Source: Arcicella aurantiaca
Lineage (GTDB): Bacteria > Bacteroidota > Bacteroidia > Cytophagales > Spirosomataceae
NCBI RefSeq assembly: GCF_003148625.1
Contig: NZ_QGGO01000002.1
Location: forward strand, 185,475 to 249,474
Reading direction: 5' to 3'
DNA length: 64,000 nt
The notes beneath the pieces were generated by a model, which searched no databases, had not been told where the DNA came from, and saw only the letters and a list, made by a program, of their open reading frames with translations. Both the position numbers and the translations under genes were made by a program. This document shows positions 40,254 to 48,059 of the stretch, in pieces (the stretch's first letter is position 1; the number at the start of each line of letters is the position of its first letter).

Positions 40254-41552
40254 ATGAAAGAAAGTTTATTTTTTGCTTTTAGCATAGATACAACCGTACT
40301 TTTGATATGCTCATTTTTGCTATTTCGATATGCAAAATTGTCGATATATCACCCTGCTCCTACTTATTTGTGCTTTCATTTCTTTACTTTTTCTACTCGA
40401 CTTTTCTTTCTAATTAATGGTGCAAATGTATTTTTAGGCGAACAAAGCGACTACTTTTCAGCCATAGAAAATCAGGAAATTGTTCGTGCAACTTTATTAG
40501 CAGATATTGGTTTTGTGTCTATGACTGTCGCTTGGATTTTAGAAGCCAATCGTATATCACAAGGTTTTTCTGAGAAATCTGTCATTTTAATAGATAAACT
40601 TGCCTTAAAAACTATACTTATTTTTACCATTCCAATAGGTATTTGGGGGATTTTCTCCCAACTCTATATCCCATTTTTAGGCAAAGCTCAATTAGATTTT
40701 GGGCTTTGGCAAGACTCTTCTTACATAGCAAATACGCAAAATTGGGTAATTTTAAGTTGTTTGATTTTAGTGTTTTATTACGGTTTTCAGAAGTCATTTT
40801 TGTACATAATTGGCATTTGTTTATTTATTCTTGCTTTCCAAGGTCAGCATCGTTATCGAATTTTAACACCTTGTATTTTTCTCCTTTTTTTGTACTTATA
40901 TCATCAAAAACGAAATTGGATTTCTCTAAGATTCGCCATTTTGATTTTAGTTGGAATCGTCATTTTTTTACCTCTCAAATACGTTGGAAAACTCATTCAA
41001 CAAGGAGCAAATGTGAATGATTTAATAGAATTTTCTATTGAATATCAGGAAAGTTTTGGCATTGGAGCAAATGCTGATTTTTCGTTTTTAGATATGTACT
41101 CGTCTATTCTAACCTTGATAGACCAGCACGACAGTTTTTATTATGGCTCAACCTATTTTACCCTATTATTAGCTCCCATTCCACGACCATTTTGGGAAGA
41201 CAAACCGTCTTTAATGCAATGGATGACAGATATTTCTACGCCTTCCAGAAATCTTCGAAAATTAGGAGCAGTCGCCACTATTTACGGTGAATCTTACGCA
41301 AATTTTGGGTATTTAGGTGTTTTGGTCATTCCTTTTTTATTCGCCAAATATTCTGCTCGCTGGTACAATAGCATTAAAGATGCACACCCAAAATCAGTTA
41401 GTTTATTTCTCTATTTATATTTCATGGCAATTTTAGTTCAAGTTTATCGAGACGGAATAAACGCCATTTTCATGTTTTTATCAGTCTATAATATGCCCGG
41501 TTTTTTTGTTTGTGCTTTAAGTTATGCCAAAAAATTTTCCATAACCACCTAA
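40254..41552 (+). CDS. Wzy-type O-antigen/exopolysaccharide polymerase
   Basis: 432 residues, about ten to twelve membrane helices and a large periplasmic loop near 240-330 (YGSTYFTLLLAPIPRPFWED, ESYANFGYLGVLVIPF), as in oligosaccharide repeat-unit polymerases. Extreme sequence drift is normal for Wzy, so assignment rests on topology, the PRPFWEDKP loop and the neighbours (Wzx, Wzz, glycosyltransferases). Acts at the periplasmic side of the inner membrane. Confidence 0.78.
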   Translation: MKESLFFAFSIDTTVLLICSFLLFRYAKLSIYHPAPTYLCFHFFTFSTRLFFLINGANVFLGEQSDYFSAIENQEIVRATLLADIGFVSMTVAWILEANRISQGFSEKSVILIDKLALKTILIFTIPIGIWGIFSQLYIPFLGKAQLDFGLWQDSSYIANTQNWVILSCLILVFYYGFQKSFLYIIGICLFILAFQGQHRYRILTPCIFLLFLYLYHQKRNWISLRFAILILVGIVIFLPLKYVGKLIQQGANVNDLIEFSIEYQESFGIGANADFSFLDMYSSILTLIDQHDSFYYGSTYFTLLLAPIPRPFWEDKPSLMQWMTDISTPSRNLRKLGAVATIYGESYANFGYLGVLVIPFLFAKYSARWYNSIKDAHPKSVSLFLYLYFMAILVQVYRDGINAIFMFLSVYNMPGFFVCALSYAKKFSITT

Positions 41553-41595
41553 TCATTAAACAACCACTACTATCAAAACGTCTCTACATATTTGG

Positions 41596-42708
41596 ATGAA
41601 TATGCCAAGCCATTATCAAAATGATTTATTCACTGAGCTTTCAAAATACTATGATGAATTTGAGGTTATTTACGCTCATACACACGATGATGCACGCAAA
41701 AGTCTCGGTTGGAATTTTGAAAATGCACATAATTTTAACTCAAAAACGATTGGACGAGATTTAACTATTTGGAAAATAATCCCATATTTATTTAAAAATC
41801 GTAAATCAACCCATATCGTAAATGGCATTTGGGCAGAAAGCATTTTTTTCTTTGTTATTATCCTTCTAAATCTGTTTCAAATCAATTTTTTGATATATTC
41901 CGAAGCCTCAAATCCTTTCAAAAATCGCAGTTTTTTGAAGAAAATAATTTTGCGTTTTGTGTCTGTATCAATAGCTAAACTTCTGATTATCAAAGCAAAG
42001 GGAGTTTTAGCCATTTCCATTTTTGCCTCAAATTATTTTAAAGACTTAGGCATCAACGACCGAAGAATATATCGCTTTGGATATTTTCAGAAAGAGAAGA
42101 TACACTTAAAATTAACCACTAAAAAGTCCTGTATTTCATTACTTTTTGTAGGACAATTAATTGAAAGAAAAGGTATTTTCACTTTGTTAGAAGCCATTGA
42201 AAAACTTTTTGAAAAATATCAATCTTTTCACCTTTCAATAATTGGGAGTGGTATTTTGAAAGACAATATTCAGCATTTCATCAAGACACAAAACTTACAA
42301 AATGAAGTTGAACTTTTAGGCGTAATTGACTCCCAAAATGTGTCAAACTACATTGCTCAAGCCGATTTATTGGTACTCCCTTCGGTTTTTGACGGTTGGG
42401 GAATTGTGGTAAATGAAGCATTACAAAACGGAATTTCAGTCTTAATTTCCGACCAATGTGGTGCAAAAGAATTAATACGAGAAGGGAAAAATGGGTTCAT
42501 TTTCAAAGCAAATAATGTGAATGACATCACTGAAAAATTGACAAATTTTATTGAATTATCACCTCACGAAAAGCTTGAAATGATGAAAGAAATACGAAAA
42601 ATGAATCAAAATATTGACATTCAAATCGTCACGAAATATTTAGTTGCCTGTGTTGCTCATTCTTTAAATCAAATTTCTATAAAACCTACTGCACCTTGGC
42701 TCAAATGA
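41596..42708 (+). CDS. Family 4 glycosyltransferase, start codon uncertain
   Basis: 370 residues from ATG 41596. GT-B fold; C-terminal half has SLLFVGQLIERKGIFTLLEA and the nucleotide-sugar motif LPSVFDGWGIVVNEALQNGI. The frame upstream reads IKTSLHIW before the first ATG, which would supply the missing first beta strand of the fold; it begins at ATC 41572. So the native start may be that unusual codon, or an ATG was lost. Ends with an ATGA overlap to the next gene. Confidence 0.83.
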   Translation: MNMPSHYQNDLFTELSKYYDEFEVIYAHTHDDARKSLGWNFENAHNFNSKTIGRDLTIWKIIPYLFKNRKSTHIVNGIWAESIFFFVIILLNLFQINFLIYSEASNPFKNRSFLKKIILRFVSVSIAKLLIIKAKGVLAISIFASNYFKDLGINDRRIYRFGYFQKEKIHLKLTTKKSCISLLFVGQLIERKGIFTLLEAIEKLFEKYQSFHLSIIGSGILKDNIQHFIKTQNLQNEVELLGVIDSQNVSNYIAQADLLVLPSVFDGWGIVVNEALQNGISVLISDQCGAKELIREGKNGFIFKANNVNDITEKLTNFIELSPHEKLEMMKEIRKMNQNIDIQIVTKYLVACVAHSLNQISIKPTAPWLK

Positions 42709-44540
42709 AACATAGAGAAATTTTATTAATTGGCATACTTCCGCCACCTATCAACGGACAAACTATTGCTTTTCACAGCCTTAGCAAAGAATTGTCTTGT
42801 GAAATTTTAACATTAAGTGGCCAAAGACATGAAAATCTATCAGGTTTTTTGGGTAAATCTTGGACTTATCTTAGCGTTTTAGTAACCTTATTTTTCAAAC
42901 TCATTCGTAAAAAATATGTGATTTATCATACCATTTCACAATCGAAGGAAGGATTTTTGAGAGATTTTCCAATCGTGATTTTAGCAAAATTTTTCGGCAG
43001 TAAAATCATTCTACACATTCATGGCGGGAATTATGATAACTTTTACGCAACACAAAATGACATTTTACAGAAGTTGATTTTGAAAATGTTGACTTCTGCC
43101 AATTCGATTATTGTTTTGTCGGAAGGACTCAAAAAAATGCTTGATTTTGCTCCAACATTAAATCCTAAAATTAAGGTTGTGAATAATGGTTTAGCATGGA
43201 GTGCGAGCAGTAAGTATCAAAAAATCAAACGATTACCTTCTAATTTGCAAATACCAATTAACATTTTATTCTTATCAAATCTTATAGAATCTAAAGGATA
43301 TTGGAGCGTTTTAGAAGCCATCGAAATATTAGTAAATCAATTCAAAATCAACATTCAGGCTGATTTTTGTGGTGAATTTATCCATTATGACGATGCCATT
43401 CGCTTTGAAAATGCAAGCGATGCTGAACGTCATTTTTTTGAGTTTATTTCAAAACATCAACTAAGCAATCATGTAAAATATCATGGTATTATAGATGAAC
43501 AAACCAAAATAGAATTACTACAAAAAGCTCATTTTTTCATTCTTCCCACCCAATATAAAAACGAAGGGCAGCCTATTTCTATCATTGAAGCGATGGCATA
43601 TAGTTGTGTGGTTTTAACGACCAATTTTAGAGGAATTTCTGAAATGATTGAACACCATAAATCTGGCATTTTTGTGGAATATAATAACCCAAATTCTATC
43701 GTAAAACAGTTCATTCATCTAATTGAAAATCCACAAATATTTGAGAAAATATCCCAAAATTCTTTACAAAAATTTCAAGAAAAATACACTAAAGAACTTC
43801 ATTTAAAGCAACTTGTAGAAGTGATAAAATCTCATACAAAACCTCAAAATGCCATTGATTTTCATTCAGAGATAGCTTTTCAATTCCAAGAAAAATACAA
43901 AAAATCAAAACAGTTTAAAGAGCGTTATTTCGTTTGGACAAGCCTAATTGACAAGTATATTTATCCCGATATGAGCGTATTAGATGTGGGTTGTGGCTCA
44001 GGGATTTTTAGTCATTATTTAGCTACAAAAAAATGTAAAGTAACAGGAATTGACGGCTCAGAAAAAATGATTGAATTATGCCAAAATAATTACGCTCAAG
44101 AGAATGTTACGCTTTCGTTTCTTCAAGATGATTTACCTTTTCAAAACCATTTAAAATATGCTAAAAAAGAGGCAATTATTTGTTCGAGTGTATTAGAATA
44201 TTTACCTGATTATAAGAAAATTACTATTCAAATTTCGCAAATATTAAACGCAAATGGAATCTTGATTGTATCCATGCCAAATCAAGATTGTTGGTATCGA
44301 AAAATTGAAAAATATATCTTCCAAATTACGGGAAAACCAGATTATTTCCCACATCTCAAACAGGTTGTTAAAGCAGAGGCTTTCTCAAAAGAATTATCTG
44401 ATTTAGGCTTTGAATTAAAAGAATTACAATACTATCCAAACACTCACTTTTATACCAAACTCTTCCATTATATAGGCATACACAAAAAATATACGCACAC
44501 TATTTTTGTGGGAGTATATCAATTAAACTCAAACCACTAA
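42705..44540 (+). CDS. Fusion of family 4 glycosyltransferase and SAM-dependent methyltransferase
   Basis: 611 residues from the ATG at 42705, which overlaps the previous stop (ATGA); a TTG nine bases upstream is less likely. Residues 1-380: glycosyltransferase with ILLIGILPPPINGQTIAFHS, LHIHGGNYDNF and the donor motif LPTQYKNEGQPISIIEAMAY. Residues about 395-611: class I methyltransferase with SVLDVGCGSGIFSHYLA and VTGIDGSEKMIELCQ, plus ICSSVLEYLPDYKKI. One chain could add a sugar and methylate it (or a neighbouring sugar). No stop or frameshift between the parts, and the linker is short. Confidence 0.88.
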   Translation: MKHREILLIGILPPPINGQTIAFHSLSKELSCEILTLSGQRHENLSGFLGKSWTYLSVLVTLFFKLIRKKYVIYHTISQSKEGFLRDFPIVILAKFFGSKIILHIHGGNYDNFYATQNDILQKLILKMLTSANSIIVLSEGLKKMLDFAPTLNPKIKVVNNGLAWSASSKYQKIKRLPSNLQIPINILFLSNLIESKGYWSVLEAIEILVNQFKINIQADFCGEFIHYDDAIRFENASDAERHFFEFISKHQLSNHVKYHGIIDEQTKIELLQKAHFFILPTQYKNEGQPISIIEAMAYSCVVLTTNFRGISEMIEHHKSGIFVEYNNPNSIVKQFIHLIENPQIFEKISQNSLQKFQEKYTKELHLKQLVEVIKSHTKPQNAIDFHSEIAFQFQEKYKKSKQFKERYFVWTSLIDKYIYPDMSVLDVGCGSGIFSHYLATKKCKVTGIDGSEKMIELCQNNYAQENVTLSFLQDDLPFQNHLKYAKKEAIICSSVLEYLPDYKKITIQISQILNANGILIVSMPNQDCWYRKIEKYIFQITGKPDYFPHLKQVVKAEAFSKELSDLGFELKELQYYPNTHFYTKLFHYIGIHKKYTHTIFVGVYQLNSNH

Positions 44541-44541
44541 T

Positions 44542-45645
44542 ATGATAAAAATCCTAAATATCGTTGGCGTTAGACCAAACTTCATGAAAGTTGCTCCGCT
44601 ACATCGTGCTTTTGAAAATTATCCCAAAATAACCTCCAAAATCGTCCACACGGGTCAGCATTATGATAACAACATGAGTGATGTCTTTTTTGAACAATTA
44701 CAAATTCCTAAACCCGACTATTATTTGGGCATTGGTGGGGGTTCACACACGGAAGTTACAGCCAAAACTATGCTCGAATTTGAAAAGGTAATTTTAAGCG
44801 AAAACCCTGATTTAGTGATAGTTGTGGGCGATGTGAGTGCAACGCTTGCGTGTGCGTTGGTGGCAAAAAAATTACACATTCCAGTTGCCCATGTTGAAGC
44901 AGGTTTACGTAGTGGCGACCATTCAATGCCTGAGGAAGTTAATAGAATGGTGGTGGATAAAATAGCTGATTATTTGTTTGTTACTGAGAAATCGGGGCTT
45001 GAAAACCTAAAACGTGATGGAGTTTGTGAAAAGAAAGTATTTTTTGTAGGTAATGTTATGATTGATTCTCTAAAATATTATCTCAAAAAAGCCCCTCAAA
45101 CCTCCATTTTGAAAGATTTAGAAATTCAGCGAAACAATTTCGTAATCGTAACTATGCACCGCCCCGCCAATGTAGATTCTGAAAAAGGACTAAGCACTAT
45201 TTTGACAATCCTTGAAAATACGGTAAAACATCAAAAAGTCGTTTTCCCGATTCATCCACGAACGGCTAAAAATATTAAAAATTTTGGACTCGAAAAGCGA
45301 CTAAATGTTATCAAAAACCTCATTTTAACCAAACCACAAGGATATTTAGAGTTTTTACAATTGATGAAAAATGCTTCGTTAATCATCACAGATTCGGGCG
45401 GAATTCAAGAAGAAACCACTTTTTTGCAAGTACCGTGCTTGACTTTTAGAACTACAACAGAACGCCCTGTAACCGTAGAAATAGGGACAAATCAGCTTTT
45501 AGACGACCTAAATCCGCAGACGGTTCATGAAAAATTGATGGAAGTTTTGGAGGGGAAAACCTCAAAGGGACAAATTCCACCATTTTGGGACGGCAAAACG
45601 GCTGAACGAATCGCTGAGATTTTAGTATCGAAATTTACAAAATAA
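44542..45645 (+). CDS. wecB: UDP-N-acetylglucosamine 2-epimerase (non-hydrolysing)
   Basis: 367 residues. Family motifs: VGVRPNFMKVAPL at the N-terminus, HTGQHYDNNMSDVFFEQL, VVGDVSATLACALVAKKL, HVEAGLRSGDHSMPEEVNR, TMHRPANVD, and ITDSGGIQEETTFLQVPCLT (UDP-binding). It interconverts UDP-GlcNAc and UDP-ManNAc in the cytoplasm, providing a ManNAc-type precursor for the polymer. One base after the preceding stop. No WecC dehydrogenase is encoded nearby, so ManNAc itself may be used. Confidence 0.93.
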   Translation: MIKILNIVGVRPNFMKVAPLHRAFENYPKITSKIVHTGQHYDNNMSDVFFEQLQIPKPDYYLGIGGGSHTEVTAKTMLEFEKVILSENPDLVIVVGDVSATLACALVAKKLHIPVAHVEAGLRSGDHSMPEEVNRMVVDKIADYLFVTEKSGLENLKRDGVCEKKVFFVGNVMIDSLKYYLKKAPQTSILKDLEIQRNNFVIVTMHRPANVDSEKGLSTILTILENTVKHQKVVFPIHPRTAKNIKNFGLEKRLNVIKNLILTKPQGYLEFLQLMKNASLIITDSGGIQEETTFLQVPCLTFRTTTERPVTVEIGTNQLLDDLNPQTVHEKLMEVLEGKTSKGQIPPFWDGKTAERIAEILVSKFTK

Positions 45646-45650
45646 TAATT

Positions 45651-45806
45651 GGCACGCAGATGTCGCAGACAAAATTAGCCCACAGATTTAACGGATTTTA
45701 CCGATTTACACAGATAAAATTAAAGAAAATCGTAACTCCGTTAGGGGTATTAATATTAATCTGTTAAAATCTGCGTTGCCGAAGGCATCTGCGTCATCTG
45801 CGTGCT
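45651..45806. repeat. MITE-like palindromic element
   Basis: 156 bases with terminal GGCACGCAGATG and ATCTGCGTGC. The centre carries ACTCCGTTAGGGG, which also appears as ACTCCGTTACGGG in the element at 50961-51067. It separates wecB from the oxidoreductase and may interrupt an older operon. Confidence 0.65.
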
Positions 45807-45834
45807 ATCATCTTCCACTAATCAAATTATAAAA

Positions 45835-47952
45835 ATGAAACAGCTTATCCAAAACCTAAAAACTGGCGAAACAAGTTTGGAAGAAATACCGATTCCGCAA
45901 GTAAAAAAAGGGTGTGTATTGATAAAAACGCATCGAAGTTTGGTTTCGTTAGGGACTGAAAAAATGCTCGTGGAGTTTGGAAAGGCAAATTTTATCGAAA
46001 AAGCTCGACAACAACCTGAAAAAGTAAAACAGGTTTTTGATAAGATAAAAACTGACGGATTACGACCAACCACAGAGGCAATTTTCAGAAAATTATCCGA
46101 ACCTTTACCTTTGGGATATTGCAATGTTGGCGAAATTATTGCCCTTGGCGAAGGCGTAAATGAATTCAAAATTGGCGACCGTGTGACTTCAAACGGACAT
46201 CATGCGGAAGTGGTTTGTGTACCTAAAAATTTGGTGGCAAAAATCCCCGATAATGTTACGGACGACGAAGCCGTTTTTACCGTTGTCGGGGCAATTGCTT
46301 TACAAGGAATTCGGCTCATTAACCCAACTTTTGGGGAAACTGTTGCCGTCATTGGCTTAGGATTAATCGGGCAACTCACCGCCGAATTATTGCAAGCCAA
46401 TGGTTGCGAGGTCATTGCGTTTGATATTGACAAGACAAAAGTAGAAATGGCAACCGCCAGAGGAATAAAAGCATTTACGGTTTCGGACGGAATGGATTCG
46501 GTGAAAATTGCCCAAGAGATTACGCAAAATATAGAGGTTGATGCCGTCATTATTACTGCCTCAACTTCATCTAATGAGCTTATTTCTCGGGCTGCCCAAA
46601 TGTCTCGGAAGCGTGGACGAATTGTATTGGTAGGCGTGGTTGGCTTAAATATTCAACGAGCAGATTTTTACGAAAAAGAGCTTTCTTTTCAAGTTTCATG
46701 CTCGTATGGAGCGGGACGTTATGATGAAAATTATGAGCAAAACGGACAGGATTACCCAATCGGTTTTGTGCGTTGGACGGTAAAACGGAATTTTGAAGCC
46801 GTGTTAAATGCCATTTCATCAGGACGTTTAAATGTGAAGTCTTTAATTACAGAAGTAATTGATTTTCAAGACTATAAACAAATTTATAATAATATTGGCA
46901 AGTCAAAAACTATTGCTTCAATCTTGAAATATCCCGATAATATTGACCTTTCACAAACCAGTATTTCTTTACAAAATCACACATTTCAAGCTACCGAAAA
47001 CGTATTGGGAATTATTGGTTCGGGAAATTTTACAAAGGCGACAATTCTTCCAAATTTGACGAAACTCAAAGCCAATATCAAGTATTTGTCTTCCGCTTCG
47101 GGCTTGTCGGGAACGTTGTTGGCGAAGAAATTTGGCGTTCATTATTCCACAACTAATAACGAAGATATTTTAAAGGATTCAGACGTTTCTGCCGTCATTA
47201 TTGCCACTCGCCACGATACTCACGCTCGTTTGTGTATTGAGGCTCTACAAGCAGGAAAACACGTTTTTGTTGAGAAACCTTTGGCTTTGCATCACACAGA
47301 ATTGGAAGAAATTATTGAGGTTTATCAAAAATCTAACAAGACTTTAACGGTTGGCTTTAATCGTAGATTTTCACCATTTTCTCTGGATTTAAAGAAACAA
47401 TTAGGCAGTTCTAATATACCCATAAATGTGATTATTACGGTGAATGCAGGAGAAATTCCTCAAAATCATTGGACACAAAATATGAATATTGGAGGTGGGA
47501 GAATCATTGGAGAAGCCTGTCATTTCATTGATTTAATTACTTATTTTTCAGACAGTTTAGTGGAAAGCGTAACGATGAATTCAATGGGACAAAATCCTAA
47601 AGAAAATACAGATAACGCAACCATTTTGTTGAAATATCAAAACGGGTCAATGGGCGTAATTAACTATTTTTCCAACGGAAATAAAGCCTATTCCAAAGAA
47701 AGAATTGAAGTTTATTCACAAGGGCGAACGATGATAATTGATAATTTTCGGAAGTCAGAATATTTCGGAACAAAGGCTTCGGGAATGTCTCGAAGTCAGG
47801 ACAAAGGTCATTTTAGACAATTTGAACTGTTTTTGGAACGTCTCAAAAATGGTGGAAAAGCCATTATTCCTATCGAAGAAATTATCAATACAACCCAAGC
47901 GAGTTTGGCGGCAATAGAGTCTCTCAAACTTGGAACATGGCTGAAAATTTAA
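45835..47952 (+). CDS. Two-domain oxidoreductase: zinc-type alcohol dehydrogenase plus Gfo/Idh/MocA domain
   Basis: 705 residues from the ATG at 45835; the earlier codon at 45802 lies in the repeat element and is unlikely. Residues about 1-370: medium-chain dehydrogenase with LGYCNVGEIIALGEGVNEFK, VAVIGLGLIGQLTAELLQAN (NAD-binding). Residues about 385-705: GNFTKATILPNLTKLKANIK Rossmann strand, IIATRHDTHARLCIEALQAG, KHVFVEKPLA (catalytic Lys) and IGEACHFIDL. Bacteroidota polysaccharide loci often hold this bi-domain protein; it probably oxidises or rearranges a nucleotide or bound sugar. The substrate is not known. Confidence 0.88.
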   Translation: MKQLIQNLKTGETSLEEIPIPQVKKGCVLIKTHRSLVSLGTEKMLVEFGKANFIEKARQQPEKVKQVFDKIKTDGLRPTTEAIFRKLSEPLPLGYCNVGEIIALGEGVNEFKIGDRVTSNGHHAEVVCVPKNLVAKIPDNVTDDEAVFTVVGAIALQGIRLINPTFGETVAVIGLGLIGQLTAELLQANGCEVIAFDIDKTKVEMATARGIKAFTVSDGMDSVKIAQEITQNIEVDAVIITASTSSNELISRAAQMSRKRGRIVLVGVVGLNIQRADFYEKELSFQVSCSYGAGRYDENYEQNGQDYPIGFVRWTVKRNFEAVLNAISSGRLNVKSLITEVIDFQDYKQIYNNIGKSKTIASILKYPDNIDLSQTSISLQNHTFQATENVLGIIGSGNFTKATILPNLTKLKANIKYLSSASGLSGTLLAKKFGVHYSTTNNEDILKDSDVSAVIIATRHDTHARLCIEALQAGKHVFVEKPLALHHTELEEIIEVYQKSNKTLTVGFNRRFSPFSLDLKKQLGSSNIPINVIITVNAGEIPQNHWTQNMNIGGGRIIGEACHFIDLITYFSDSLVESVTMNSMGQNPKENTDNATILLKYQNGSMGVINYFSNGNKAYSKERIEVYSQGRTMIIDNFRKSEYFGTKASGMSRSQDKGHFRQFELFLERLKNGGKAIIPIEEIINTTQASLAAIESLKLGTWLKI

Positions 47953-48059
47953 TTTTTGATAAATACCATTCACACAATAAACTCTTCAAAATAAGCTACT
48001 AAGGCACATTTTTTGCTACAATAACAACACACAGTTTTTAAAATCTAAATCAAAACGAA

